Positions 27,327 to 36,113 of a DNA stretch of 64,000 nt are shown in pieces. Made by a program: the position numbers and the translations under genes. How positions within the stretch are numbered: position 1 is the first letter of the stretch; each line of letters begins with the position of its first letter. The DNA is from Caenimonas sedimenti (lineage in GTDB: Bacteria; Pseudomonadota; Gammaproteobacteria; Burkholderiales; Burkholderiaceae_C). The DNA lies in assembly GCF_007833165.1 (NCBI RefSeq), contig NZ_VOBQ01000025.1:1-64000 (forward strand). Reading direction: 5' to 3'. The notes below the pieces were generated by a model. It had not been told where the DNA came from. It searched no databases and saw only the letters and a program-made list of their open reading frames with translations.

Positions 27327-28790
27327 CTCCACCTGCCGGGTGCGGGTGTCGATGATCGACGCTTCGATGTGGTCGCCGCCAGCCGTGCCCTTGCGCACCA
27401 TGTCCTGGGCGGCCTTGAAGCGGTCGAGCGCGGCCTGGTAGTCCAGGTGCGCCACCTGCGCCTCGGCTTCGGCGCGCACGGCGCGCAGCGGCTGCCCACG
27501 CGCCGCATACGCCGCCGCCAGCGCCTGCCAGGCGGCCGCATCGCGCGGCTGGGTGCTCACCCAGGTCTGCAGGCGGTCCACCGAATCCGCCGCCTTGCCC
27601 GTGAGCTGGCGCGCCTGCGCGGCCAGCAGGAGTTCGGGGCGCCGTGATGGCTCGGCGTCGAGCAGGCTGAGCGCACGCGCGCCGTCGCGCTGCGCCACCG
27701 CCACTTCGGCTTCGAGCAGGCGGGCGAGGCGTTGCGCGGGCGCGTCCTGGGCGACCAGCGCGTGCAGCCGCGTAAGCAGGCGGCTCGCCGCGGGCGCGTC
27801 ACGCAGCTTCGAGGCCGCCAGCGCCGCCGCGTACAGGGCGCCGGCCTGGCGCGGCCGCGGCTGCGCGGCCAGCCCGGGCGAGTCGCCCTCGGCCATCAAG
27901 GCGCGCAGGCCATCGACGCCGGGGTTGGAAAGAACGCGCGCGCGCCCGGCGGCCATGGCGTGCTCGAAGGTGGGCGCCACCGGCGCGCGGCCCGCCAGTT
28001 GCTGGCGCGACTGCATTTCGGCGGCGCGCTCGGTGTTCATGGGGTGTGTGCGCAAGTACGGGAACGTCCCGGTGTCGTTCAACCGGGCCGCCTGCTGCAG
28101 CTTCTCGAACATGGTGACGAAGCCCTGTGGCTCGAACCCCGCCTGCGTGAGGATCCCCAGGCCGATGCGGTCGGCCTCGCGTTCCATGTCGCGCGAGAAG
28201 TTCAGCTGCGACTGCTGCGCCAGTGCCTGGCTGCCCGCGATCACGGCCTGGCCCGCCTGGGCGTTCTTGCTGGCGGCCAGCGCGCCCAGGATCATCGCCG
28301 CCATCACCAGCGGCGACGCGCGGTTCTGCTGCGTCACCAGCCGCGAGATGTGGCGCTGCGTCACGTGGCTGAGCTCGTGCGCCAGCACCGAGGCCAGCTC
28401 GTCGCGGTTGGCCGTGATGGCTACCAGGCCCAGGTGCAGCCCGAGCCACCCGCCCGGCAGGGCGAAGGCGTTGATGGTGCGGTCCTTGCCGAGCAGCACC
28501 GTCCAGGCGAAGCGCTCGCCGAGTTCGGGGGTGACGTCACCGCGGGCGCGCCCGGCCGCCAGCAGCGTCTGCCAGAGGCCTTGCACGTATTCCACGAGCA
28601 CCGGGTCATCGATGTAATCGGGGTCGCGGTACAGCTCGCGCGCGATGCTCTCGCCCAGCTTGCGCTCGGCGCCGCTCGACATGTCGCTGCCGTCGCCCAG
28701 CGTGGGCAACTGGGCGGTGGCGGGCGCACCCAGGACGCAGAGCAGTCCGGCGAGCAGGGCGGCGCGCGAAGCGCGCAGTGGGTGGTTCAA
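27294..28790 (-). CDS. M48-family metalloprotease with TPR domain (BepA-like)
   Basis: 498 aa. A signal peptide (cleavage near ATAQ) is followed by an M48 zinc protease domain with HELSH (in LASVLAHELSHVTQRH) around residue 140 and the third ligand in EREADRIG. The C-terminal half is a helical TPR-like repeat array. E. coli BepA has the same layout and assists or degrades outer-membrane proteins such as LptD during assembly. The start overlaps the stop of the upstream TfpZ-like gene by 4 bp, so the two are coupled. Confidence 0.9.
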   Translation of the reverse strand: MNHPLRASRAALLAGLLCVLGAPATAQLPTLGDGSDMSSGAERKLGESIARELYRDPDYIDDPVLVEYVQGLWQTLLAAGRARGDVTPELGERFAWTVLLGKDRTINAFALPGGWLGLHLGLVAITANRDELASVLAHELSHVTQRHISRLVTQQNRASPLVMAAMILGALAASKNAQAGQAVIAGSQALAQQSQLNFSRDMEREADRIGLGILTQAGFEPQGFVTMFEKLQQAARLNDTGTFPYLRTHPMNTERAAEMQSRQQLAGRAPVAPTFEHAMAAGRARVLSNPGVDGLRALMAEGDSPGLAAQPRPRQAGALYAAALAASKLRDAPAASRLLTRLHALVAQDAPAQRLARLLEAEVAVAQRDGARALSLLDAEPSRRPELLLAAQARQLTGKAADSVDRLQTWVSTQPRDAAAWQALAAAYAARGQPLRAVRAEAEAQVAHLDYQAALDRFKAAQDMVRKGTAGGDHIEASIIDTRTRQVELLLREQAVER

Positions 28791-29587
28791 AACGAGTCCA
28801 GGGGCACGAAACCGATGATCTCGGCCGTGCCGGCGTCGAGCAGGACGGTCCAGGCGGTGGCCTTGCGCGCAATCATAGGCAGGTAGACCGCTGAGGCAGC
28901 GTTCCGGTTCCCGCGTTGCAGCACGGCATCGACTTCCGCCGCCTGCGCCGGGAAGCGCGTCTTGAGCGTGCTCACCGGCTTGGCGGCTTGCAGGATCGCG
29001 GGCTTGGCCGCCTCATAGGTCTGCCACAGGTCGGGGCGGGCCGCCAGCGCGATGCCCTGCAGCGCGACCATGGTGGCGTCCATTTTTTCCTTTTCGTTAC
29101 GAAATGGCCGCACGGCCAGCGGCGTCGGGCCGCCCAGCGGCATGGCCTCGATGCCGGCCGGCACCTGGTCCAGCAGATCGACCGGGATGTCGACCGCGTG
29201 CACGACACGGAAGCGTTCGATCTCGAACACCAGGTGCACCGGGCGGGCCAGATGGACCGTCCACAGGCCGTAGCCCAGGCCGGCCAGCTGCAGCAGGCCG
29301 ACCACGGCCAGGTCACGGCGCAGGTGCGGCCAGCCTTTGGCGCGGTTGAAGATCGCGAACGTGATGAGCGGCCCCAGGATCACATCGACGGCCACGACCA
29401 GCAGGAACAGCTCGCGCCCGCCGGAGACCTCGCGGTACGGGTATGGGTACCAGAGCGCGAAGACCAGCAGGGCCGCCACCGCGGCCACGCCCAGGCTGAT
29501 GCCGAAGTGGATCCCGGCGGCGCGCCCGCGCGCGCGCCAGTCGAAGCGCGACGTATGATGGTTCAAGGCAACACTCGGTTCTTCCAT
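28787..29587 (-). CDS. TfpX/TfpZ-family type IV pilin accessory protein
   Basis: Up to 266 aa. It has an N-terminal helix, then [21 protein letters not shown] and [21 protein letters not shown], the recognisable TfpX/TfpZ signature, with four membrane segments in all and a ~130-residue soluble C-terminal part. In Pseudomonas these proteins are needed for surface expression of particular pilins. The annotated ATG at 29587 overlaps the divergent moaC start by two bases; a TTG at 29566 is an alternative that removes the overlap. The PglL-like ligase on the far side of moaC is its likely partner. Confidence 0.83.
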   Translation of the reverse strand: MEEPSVALNHHTSRFDWRARGRAAGIHFGISLGVAAVAALLVFALWYPYPYREVSGGRELFLLVVAVDVILGPLITFAIFNRAKGWPHLRRDLAVVGLLQLAGLGYGLWTVHLARPVHLVFEIERFRVVHAVDIPVDLLDQVPAGIEAMPLGGPTPLAVRPFRNEKEKMDATMVALQGIALAARPDLWQTYEAAKPAILQAAKPVSTLKTRFPAQAAEVDAVLQRGNRNAASAVYLPMIARKATAWTVLLDAGTAEIIGFVPLDSF

Positions 29588-30095
29588 GAGCGGTTTGACT
29601 CACTTCGATGCACAGGGCCAGGCGCACATGGTCGATGTGGCCGGCAAGGCCGCCACCCATCGCGTCGCGGTGGCGGGCGGGCGAATCGAGATGCTAGCCG
29701 CAACGCTGGCTGTGATCCAGGGTGGCACGGCGAAGAAAGGCGACGTACTGGGCATCGCCCGCATCGCCGGCATCCAGGCGGCCAAGAAGACTTCGGACCT
29801 GATCCCCTTGTGCCACCCCCTGGCGCTGACGCGGGTGGCACTCGATTTCGCGGTGCATCCGCAGAACGGCGGCCGGCCGGCGCACGTCGCCTGCACGGCC
29901 ACTGTCGAAACCATCGGCGCGACCGGCGTGGAAATGGAAGCGCTGACCGCCGTGCAGATCGCGCTGCTCACCATCTACGACATGTGCAAGGCCATCGACC
30001 GCGGCATGACCATCACGGACGTCAAGCTGCTGGAGAAGCACGGCGGCAAGTCGGGCAGCTACCGCAATCCATTACGCGACGCCCAGTCCGAATAA
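29586..30095 (+). CDS. moaC: Cyclic pyranopterin monophosphate synthase
   Basis: 169 aa. With MoaA it forms cyclic pyranopterin monophosphate from GTP, the first intermediate of molybdenum cofactor. Family motifs: [44 protein letters not shown] (active-site region) and [20 protein letters not shown], then [11 protein letters not shown] (catalytic Lys). Oddly, it sits on the opposite strand between two pilin-glycosylation genes and overlaps both: two bases at its start and 37 bp at its end. Confidence 0.95.
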   Translation: MSGLTHFDAQGQAHMVDVAGKAATHRVAVAGGRIEMLAATLAVIQGGTAKKGDVLGIARIAGIQAAKKTSDLIPLCHPLALTRVALDFAVHPQNGGRPAHVACTATVETIGATGVEMEALTAVQIALLTIYDMCKAIDRGMTITDVKLLEKHGGKSGSYRNPLRDAQSE

Positions 30096-31675
30096 GCCTG
30101 GGGAAACGCGGCGCGGTAGCGCGCCAGGTGCAGCACGGCGCGGTCGTCCTCTCCCAGCATCGTCGCGCTCTCGATCGCCTTCTCGGCGATCTTGGGTTCG
30201 GGCGAGTAGTGCAGGACCGCCTCGGCGGTGTCCAGCGTCCACTGCGCGTTGTCGCGCGACAGCTGCGCGATGGTCAGCAGCGCGAACCGCGCCTGCTGGC
30301 TGAAGAGCCTCGATCGCGCGACGTGGTCCGCGGTGTCGTCGCGCCAGGGCGCCAGGCGCTCCTCCGCCGGCAGGTAGATCTGGCTCACGCGGCGGTAGTC
30401 CCAGAGGGCGTAGAGCAGGACCACGGCCGCGGCGGCGACGGCGCCGCGTGCCCAGGTCCGAGCCGGCGGGGCGGCTTCCGGCTGGCGGCCGGGCCAGAGC
30501 AGGCCGATGCACAGGCCGGCCGCGAGCTGGAAAGGGCCGTACCAGAGCGGATATTCGAGCAGGCTGTGGATGCCGATCAGGGCCAGCACCGCCCAGGCCA
30601 GCTGGCGCGCCGGATCCGCCTCGCGCCAGGGCGCGGCGCGCCACACGGCGACGCCCAGGGCCACCAGCGCGAGCAGCAAGGCGGGCAAGCCGAGTTCCAC
30701 CGCCACGTGCAGCGGCAGGCTGTGCGCGTTGTCGAGGATGTCGCAGAAGCGCGCGCCCGCGTAGAGATTCACGAAATGGGCGTGATCGAGTTCGCCCCAG
30801 CCCCAACCCAGCCACGGCCGCTGCGCGACCAGTTCGCTGACGTTGGACCAGAGGACGCTGCGGCTGCTGCAGCTGGCGATTTCCGCCGTCCGCTCCCACA
30901 GGCGCGCGCGCAGCGGGCCGCCCGCCTGCACCAGGAGCAGCGGCAGCAGCAAGGCCGCCGCGGTGTAGCTGGCCAACGCCACGACCCCGGCGCGCACCGC
31001 CTTCAGGCGCGCGGGGCCCGGCCACAGCACGCCCAGCGCCGCCAGCAGCGCCAGCTGCAGCAGGCCGGTGCGCGAGGTCGTGGCCGCGTTGCCCACCGCG
31101 AGCAAGACGATGGCTGCCCACGCGAACCAGCGGCCCCGCCCCTCGCGCAGGAACCACCAGGCGGCCGCCGTGCCGATCACGGTGAGCGACGCGAACTGGT
31201 TGCGCTGGCGCAGGTTGGCATACGCCTCGCCGGCCGGCGACAGGCTGACCCAGGGCGCCAGCAGGGCGTCGGCGCCGAAGTACTGCAGCAGGGCGACCGC
31301 CGTGCTCGCGAACGCCGCGGCCAGCCAGGCGCCGGCGATCCAGTGCACGCGCCCGGCACGCGCCCATTCCACGGCCACGCCAGCCGCCAGCACCATCAGC
31401 AGCAAGCCGCCGGCCAAGGCGACCGTGTCGAGCGTCACCCCGGAACGCAGCACCGCCCATGCGGCGAACAGCGCCAGCCCGGCCCGCCAGGGGAACGCGA
31501 CCGCCGCGCCGGCGAAGCGCCAGCGCAGCACGAGGACGCAGGCGAAGGTGACCAGCCATGGCTCGACCGCCGGCGACGGGCCGGGCGCGAAGGGATTCAG
31601 CCAGGGCAGGACCAGCAGCGCGCCGGCCGCAAGCGTGCGCACGGGTCCGGGCCAGGGCCGGCTCGGTTCATTCAT
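30059..31675 (-). CDS. PglL/Wzy-type O-oligosaccharyltransferase or ligase
   Basis: 538 aa with about 12 membrane helices. The PglL/Wzy_C features are a large periplasmic loop after [14 protein letters not shown] (with the conserved His) near residue 290 and [18 protein letters not shown] in the later part. PglL enzymes transfer a lipid-linked glycan to Ser/Thr of pilin; related enzymes ligate or polymerise O-antigen. The nearby TfpZ-like gene favours pilin glycosylation. ATG at 31675 chosen as the first Met before the first helix. The first gene of the surface-glycan cluster is divergent from it. Confidence 0.82.
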   Translation of the reverse strand: MNEPSRPWPGPVRTLAAGALLVLPWLNPFAPGPSPAVEPWLVTFACVLVLRWRFAGAAVAFPWRAGLALFAAWAVLRSGVTLDTVALAGGLLLMVLAAGVAVEWARAGRVHWIAGAWLAAAFASTAVALLQYFGADALLAPWVSLSPAGEAYANLRQRNQFASLTVIGTAAAWWFLREGRGRWFAWAAIVLLAVGNAATTSRTGLLQLALLAALGVLWPGPARLKAVRAGVVALASYTAAALLLPLLLVQAGGPLRARLWERTAEIASCSSRSVLWSNVSELVAQRPWLGWGWGELDHAHFVNLYAGARFCDILDNAHSLPLHVAVELGLPALLLALVALGVAVWRAAPWREADPARQLAWAVLALIGIHSLLEYPLWYGPFQLAAGLCIGLLWPGRQPEAAPPARTWARGAVAAAAVVLLYALWDYRRVSQIYLPAEERLAPWRDDTADHVARSRLFSQQARFALLTIAQLSRDNAQWTLDTAEAVLHYSPEPKIAEKAIESATMLGEDDRAVLHLARYRAAFPQAYSDWASRNGLR

Positions 31676-31817
31676 GGGCGGATCAGCGGGCAGGCCGCGC
31701 GCGGTGGCAGGGCGCAGGCCCAGCACGAAGCACAATACGGGCGGGGAACGTGCGGCGCATGCGGCAAGCGTAACCCAAACCCGCAGGCCACCATCCCCAG
31801 CCCAGGAGCCCCGTCGA

Positions 31818-32756
31818 ATGCGCGTCGCCGTCGTGATGTCCACCTACCAGGGCGAGCGCTACGTCGACGAGCAGGTGGCCTCCATCCTGGCGCAGCTGCC
31901 GCCAGACGGCTGGCTGATCGTGCGCGACGACGGCTCGCGCGACGGCACGGTGGCGCGCGTCGAGGCGCTCGCCGCCGCCGACCCGCGCATCCGGCTGCTG
32001 CGCGGCGAGAACCTCGGCTTCGCCCGCAGCTTCTTCGCGCTGCTCGCGAGCGTGCCGCCCGAGGCCGAGCTGGCGATGCTGGCCGACCAGGACGACGTGT
32101 GGCTGCCGGACAAGATCGAGCGCGCGGCGCGCGCCCTGCAGGGCCGCGCTGGGCCCACGCTCTATTTCTCGCGCCTGTGGCTGGTGGACGAATCGCTGCG
32201 CCGCTTCGGGGTCACGCTGGGCTGGCCGCGCGGCCCCTCCTTCGAGAACGCCCTGGCCGAGAACATCGTGACGGGCTGCACCATCGCGCTCAACCCGGCG
32301 GCCGTGCAACTGGTGCTGCGGCTGGGCGATGCGAGCCGCATCCACTTCCACGACTGGTGGATCTACCTGGTGGTGTCCGCGTTCGGCACCGTGGTGGCCG
32401 ACCCCGAGCCGTCGGTCAACTACCGGCAGCATGGCGGCAACGTGGTGGGCCGCGGCTCCGGCTGGCGCCGCTACCTCGTGAACCTGCAATTCATCCGCCG
32501 CAGCAGCTGGGTGCATATCATGTACAACCAGCTTGAGAATTTCCGCGCCGCCCATGGCGCGAACCTTTCGCCCGCCCAGCGCACACTGATGGACCGTTAC
32601 TTCGACCCCCGCAACGCCGCCTCCGTGCTGCGGCTGCTGCTGGTGCCGCGACGGCACCGCCAATTGCTGGCCGACGAGTTCCTGCTGCGCGGGCTCGTGC
32701 TGTGGGACGTGCTGAGCGGCCGCGGGCTGCTGCCCAAGGAAAAGAGAGCCCCATGA
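31818..32756 (+). CDS. Family 2 glycosyltransferase (rhamnosyltransferase-like)
   Basis: 312 aa. GT-A fold: RVAVVMSTYQGERYVDEQVASIL at the N-terminus, the RDDGSRDGT nucleotide-binding loop, and LADQDDVWLPDKIERA as the DxD-type metal site. HFHDWWIYLVVSAFG is the acceptor-side Trp motif seen in GT2 enzymes of O-antigen synthesis. Likely adds one sugar to a lipid-linked surface glycan on the cytoplasmic side. It begins a plus-strand operon; the next ATG overlaps its stop. Confidence 0.88.
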   Translation: MRVAVVMSTYQGERYVDEQVASILAQLPPDGWLIVRDDGSRDGTVARVEALAAADPRIRLLRGENLGFARSFFALLASVPPEAELAMLADQDDVWLPDKIERAARALQGRAGPTLYFSRLWLVDESLRRFGVTLGWPRGPSFENALAENIVTGCTIALNPAAVQLVLRLGDASRIHFHDWWIYLVVSAFGTVVADPEPSVNYRQHGGNVVGRGSGWRRYLVNLQFIRRSSWVHIMYNQLENFRAAHGANLSPAQRTLMDRYFDPRNAASVLRLLLVPRRHRQLLADEFLLRGLVLWDVLSGRGLLPKEKRAP

Positions 32757-33877
32757 CCCAGCGCCCGCCGATCTACGTCACGCGGCCCCACATGCCGCCC
32801 CTCGAGGACTTCGTGCCCTACCTGGAGCAGATCTGGGAAAGCCGCATCCTCACGAACGGCGGCCACTTCCACCAGGCGCTGGAGAAGGCGCTGTCCGAGC
32901 ACCTGGGCGTGCCGCACCTGTCCCTGTTCACCAACGCGACCATCGGCCTCGTGACGGCGCTGCAGGCACTGCGCATCAACGGCGAGGTGATCACCACGCC
33001 CTACTCCTTCGTCGCCACCGCGCACTCGCTGCTGTGGAACGGGGTGAAGCCCGTTTTCGTGGACGTCGACGAGCGCTCGTTCAATATCGACCCGGCGAAG
33101 ATCGAGGCGGCGATCACGCCGCAGACCACCGCCATCCTCGCGGTGCACGTCTACGGCCGGCCCTGCGAGGTCGAGGCGATCGAGCGCATCGCCGACAACT
33201 ACAACCTGAAGGTGATCTACGACGCGGCGCATGCGTTCGGCGTGCGCCACAAGGGCGCCAGCGTGCTGCGCCACGGCGACCTGTCGGTGCTGAGCTTCCA
33301 CGCGACCAAGGTCTTCAACACTTTCGAGGGCGGCGCGATCATCGCGCCCGACGCCAAGACCAAGCACCGCATCGACCACCTGAAGAACTTCGGGTTCGTG
33401 GATGAAACCATCGTGGTGGCCGCCGGCATCAACGGCAAGATGAGCGAGATCTGCGCCGCCTTCGGCCTGCTGCAACTGAAGGGCGTGGACGAGGCGCTGG
33501 CGCGGCGCGCGGCGATCGCGGCCCGCTACCGGGAACTGCTGGCCGACGTGCCGGGCATCGCCTGCGCCGAAGCCTGGCCCGATGCCACGCAGAACGACGC
33601 GTATTTCCCGATCCTGGTGGGCCCCGCCTACGGCATCGCGCGCGATGCGCTGTACGCGAAGCTGCGCGCGGAGGGCATCTTCACCCGGCGCTACTTCTAC
33701 CCGCTGATCAGCGACTTCCCGATGTACCGGGGCCTGCCCTCCGCCGCGCGCGCCAACCTGCCGGTGGCCGCGCGCGTGGCCGACCAGGTGCTGTGCCTGC
33801 CGATCTACCCCGACCTGACGCTCGAACAGGTGGAGCGCATCGCCGCCCTGGTGCGCGGCCAGCAGCGCACGCCATGA
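32753..33877 (+). CDS. DegT/DnrJ/EryC1-family sugar aminotransferase
   Basis: 374 aa. PLP-dependent transaminase acting on a nucleotide-linked keto-sugar. The family pattern includes NGGHFHQALEKALSEHLGV, TTPYSFVATAHSLLW, DAAHAFGVRHKG (PLP-Asp) and SFHATKVFNTFEGG, where the Lys forms the internal aldimine. The amino sugar is probably incorporated into the surface glycan built by this cluster. Overlaps both neighbours by 4 bp. Confidence 0.92.
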   Translation: MTQRPPIYVTRPHMPPLEDFVPYLEQIWESRILTNGGHFHQALEKALSEHLGVPHLSLFTNATIGLVTALQALRINGEVITTPYSFVATAHSLLWNGVKPVFVDVDERSFNIDPAKIEAAITPQTTAILAVHVYGRPCEVEAIERIADNYNLKVIYDAAHAFGVRHKGASVLRHGDLSVLSFHATKVFNTFEGGAIIAPDAKTKHRIDHLKNFGFVDETIVVAAGINGKMSEICAAFGLLQLKGVDEALARRAAIAARYRELLADVPGIACAEAWPDATQNDAYFPILVGPAYGIARDALYAKLRAEGIFTRRYFYPLISDFPMYRGLPSAARANLPVAARVADQVLCLPIYPDLTLEQVERIAALVRGQQRTP

Positions 33878-34572
33878 AGCTCGCGCTGATGCAGCCGTAC
33901 TTCTTTCCGTACCTGGGCTACTTCAGCCTCCTCGCCGCCGTGGACCGCTTCGTCTTCTACGACGAGGTGCAGTGGATCAAGAACGGCTGGGTCAACCGCA
34001 ACCGGGTCCTGGTGGGCGGCGCGACGAGCTACCTGACGGTGCCCGTGCGTGATGCGGGGCCGTCCCGGACGATCGCCGAGGTGGAAGTGGCGAAGGATGC
34101 CGGCTGGCGCCGCAAGATGTTCGAGATGGTTCGCCACGCCTACCGGAAGGCGCCGTACTTCGCCCCCGTGCACGACCTGCTGCAGCAAGCGGTGCCGGAG
34201 GCGCAGCCCCATGTGTCCGCGATGGCCAAGGCCAGTGTCCGCCTGGTCGCCGGCTACCTGGCGCTGCCGGTGGAGCTGGTGGACGATCCGGGCCGCCAGG
34301 GCGAGCCCGGGTTGATCGGGCCGGAGCGCGTGCTCGGCGTGTGCCGTGACGAAAAGGCGACCGCGTACTGGAACCTTCCGGGCGGCAAGGCCTTGTACGA
34401 CGCGGAGCGTTTCCAAGCGGCCGGTGTCGCGCTGCGCTTCGTCGAGCCGGTGCTCGAGCCGTACCCGCAGTTCGCGGCCGCGTTCGTGCCGGGCCTTTCC
34501 ATGCTGGACGTCCTCATGCACAACTCGCCGCAGGAGGCCCGCAGGATGGCAGAGGCGGGGGTGCCGGCCTGA
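33874..34572 (+). CDS. WbqC family protein
   Basis: 232 aa. The start KLALMQPYFFPYLGYFSLLAA and the DRFVFYDEVQWIKNGWVNRN segment are characteristic of WbqC-like proteins from O-antigen clusters, with YLTVPVRD and a distal LHVSAM-like part. Enzymatic role uncertain; the family is suspected to act in amino-sugar modification because it accompanies DegT aminotransferases, as here. ATG overlaps the preceding stop. Confidence 0.9.
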   Translation: MKLALMQPYFFPYLGYFSLLAAVDRFVFYDEVQWIKNGWVNRNRVLVGGATSYLTVPVRDAGPSRTIAEVEVAKDAGWRRKMFEMVRHAYRKAPYFAPVHDLLQQAVPEAQPHVSAMAKASVRLVAGYLALPVELVDDPGRQGEPGLIGPERVLGVCRDEKATAYWNLPGGKALYDAERFQAAGVALRFVEPVLEPYPQFAAAFVPGLSMLDVLMHNSPQEARRMAEAGVPA

Positions 34573-35564
34573 TGGCCAGCGCCGTCCCGGAGGATGCGAT
34601 CGGCGGCTACCTGCCGCTGGAACTGGGTGTCGGCGGCCCGGACCATCTTCCAGCCGGCGGACGCCGCTTCCAGTCCGGCCGCGGCGCGTTCCTCGCCCTG
34701 CTGCAGGCCGTGCGGCCCGCCGCCGTGTGGCTGCCGCACTACCTGTGCGACAGCATGGCGCAGCCCCTGGCGCAGGCCGGCCTCACGACCCGGCGTTACG
34801 GCCTCGATCCGGAGTTCCTGCCCGACGCGCCGCAGCGCCTGGCGCCGGACGAATTGCTCCTGCACGTGAACTACTTCGGGCTGCTCGGCGCGGTGCAGCA
34901 GCGGCTGCTGGAGAGATACGACCCCACCCAGCTCGTCTTCGACAATTCGCAGGCCTGGTTCGCGCCCACCAGGAGCGTGCTCGCCACGATCTACTCGCCG
35001 CGCAAGTTTCTCGGCCTGCCGGATGGGGGCATCCTCATCGCACCGCAAGTCGCCTTGCCGGAATTCGAGCGGGATGCCGGTTCTCTCGCGCGCTGCACCC
35101 ATTTGCTGAAGCGCCACGCGGCAGGGGCCGAAAGCGGCTACGCCGACTTCGGGGCCGCCGAGGCGAGCCTCGACGGGCTCCCGCCCCTCGCGATGTCTGC
35201 CCTCACCGAACGCCTGCTGGAGGCGGCCGACGGCCGCCGGGTGCGAGAGCGGCGCCGTGAGAACTTTGCCTTGCTGGCCCAGGCGTTCGACAGCGTCAAC
35301 GCGCTGCGCTGGTCCCTCACGGCCGACGACGTTCCACTTTGCTACCCGCTGCTGGCGGCGCGCGCGGGCGTTCGCGACGCGCTGCGGGCCCAGCGCATCT
35401 ACACACCGTGCTACTGGCCCGAATTGCTCGATGGACGGCCCCTTCCCGCGCGCGAGATGGCGCTGGCGCAACGCCTCGTGGCGCTGCCCCTGGACCAGCG
35501 CTATGACGCCGCTACACTGTCCAGGCGCCTGCTGCCCGTGCTGCGGCCGCTGCTCGCCCCTTGA
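34572..35564 (+). CDS. PLP fold-type I aminotransferase-like protein
   Basis: 330 aa. Weaker match to DegT-type enzymes: RRFQSGRGAFLALLQA, LPHYLCDSMAQPL, LLHVNYFGLLG, LVFDNSQAWFA (an Asp-x-Ser-Gln equivalent of the PLP Asp) and IYSPRKFLGLPDGG with a candidate PLP Lys. Such shortened relatives occur in polysaccharide loci. It may be a second transaminase or a PLP-less homologue. It shares one base with the WbqC stop codon. Confidence 0.7.
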   Translation: MASAVPEDAIGGYLPLELGVGGPDHLPAGGRRFQSGRGAFLALLQAVRPAAVWLPHYLCDSMAQPLAQAGLTTRRYGLDPEFLPDAPQRLAPDELLLHVNYFGLLGAVQQRLLERYDPTQLVFDNSQAWFAPTRSVLATIYSPRKFLGLPDGGILIAPQVALPEFERDAGSLARCTHLLKRHAAGAESGYADFGAAEASLDGLPPLAMSALTERLLEAADGRRVRERRRENFALLAQAFDSVNALRWSLTADDVPLCYPLLAARAGVRDALRAQRIYTPCYWPELLDGRPLPAREMALAQRLVALPLDQRYDAATLSRRLLPVLRPLLAP

Positions 35565-35579
35565 GCCCTGGATCAAGCC

Positions 35580-36113
35580 ATGCAAAGCCCCCCCATCACC
35601 GTCCGCGAGCTGGAGCGGGCCGACCTGCCGCTGCTGAATCGCTGGCGCAACGATCCCGGGCAGATCGCGAACCTGGGCGCCGGTTTCCGCTTCGTGTCGC
35701 TCGAAGCGGAAAGCCGCTGGTTCGACGGTTACCAGGGTGCGCGCGCGAACAACGTGCGCCTGGCGGTCTGCGCGCCGGACGGCGCCATGATCGGTGTCGT
35801 GTACCTGCTGGACATCCACTGGGTCCATCGGGAAGCCGAGTTCGCCATCTGGATCGCCGAGCCCGCGTGGCGCGGGCGCTCGTGCGGCGCGCAGGCCACG
35901 CGGCTGGCCATCGCCCATGCCTTCGATGACCTCAACCTGCAGCGCCTGCGCCTCGCGGTCCTGCCGCACAACGAGGCGGCGCTGCGGCTGTACCGGCGCG
36001 TGGGTTTCCGCCAGGAGGGCCTGAGCCGCAAGGCGGCCTACAAGCAGGGCCAATGGCACGACGTCGTGCAGATGGGCCTCTTGCGCGACGAGTATGTCCC
36101 CGAAGCCGCCTGA
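35580..36113 (+). CDS. GNAT N-acetyltransferase (RimJ/RimL-like)
   Basis: 177 aa. The GNAT core is visible: AEFAIWIAEPAWRGRSCGAQA (acetyl-CoA pyrophosphate loop, variant of Q/RxxGxG/A) and LQRLRLAVLPHNEAALRLYRRVGF with the conserved asparagine. Beside a sugar aminotransferase it most likely N-acetylates the amino sugar. The last 20 bp overlap the flippase gene. Confidence 0.85.
   Translation: MQSPPITVRELERADLPLLNRWRNDPGQIANLGAGFRFVSLEAESRWFDGYQGARANNVRLAVCAPDGAMIGVVYLLDIHWVHREAEFAIWIAEPAWRGRSCGAQATRLAIAHAFDDLNLQRLRLAVLPHNEAALRLYRRVGFRQEGLSRKAAYKQGQWHDVVQMGLLRDEYVPEAA

Noticed and set aside
28916-32536. 1206-codon plus-strand frame across TfpZ, moaC, PglL and a glycosyltransferase
   Set aside because: It crosses several recognisable genes on both strands and has repetitive Arg/Ala/Gln composition.
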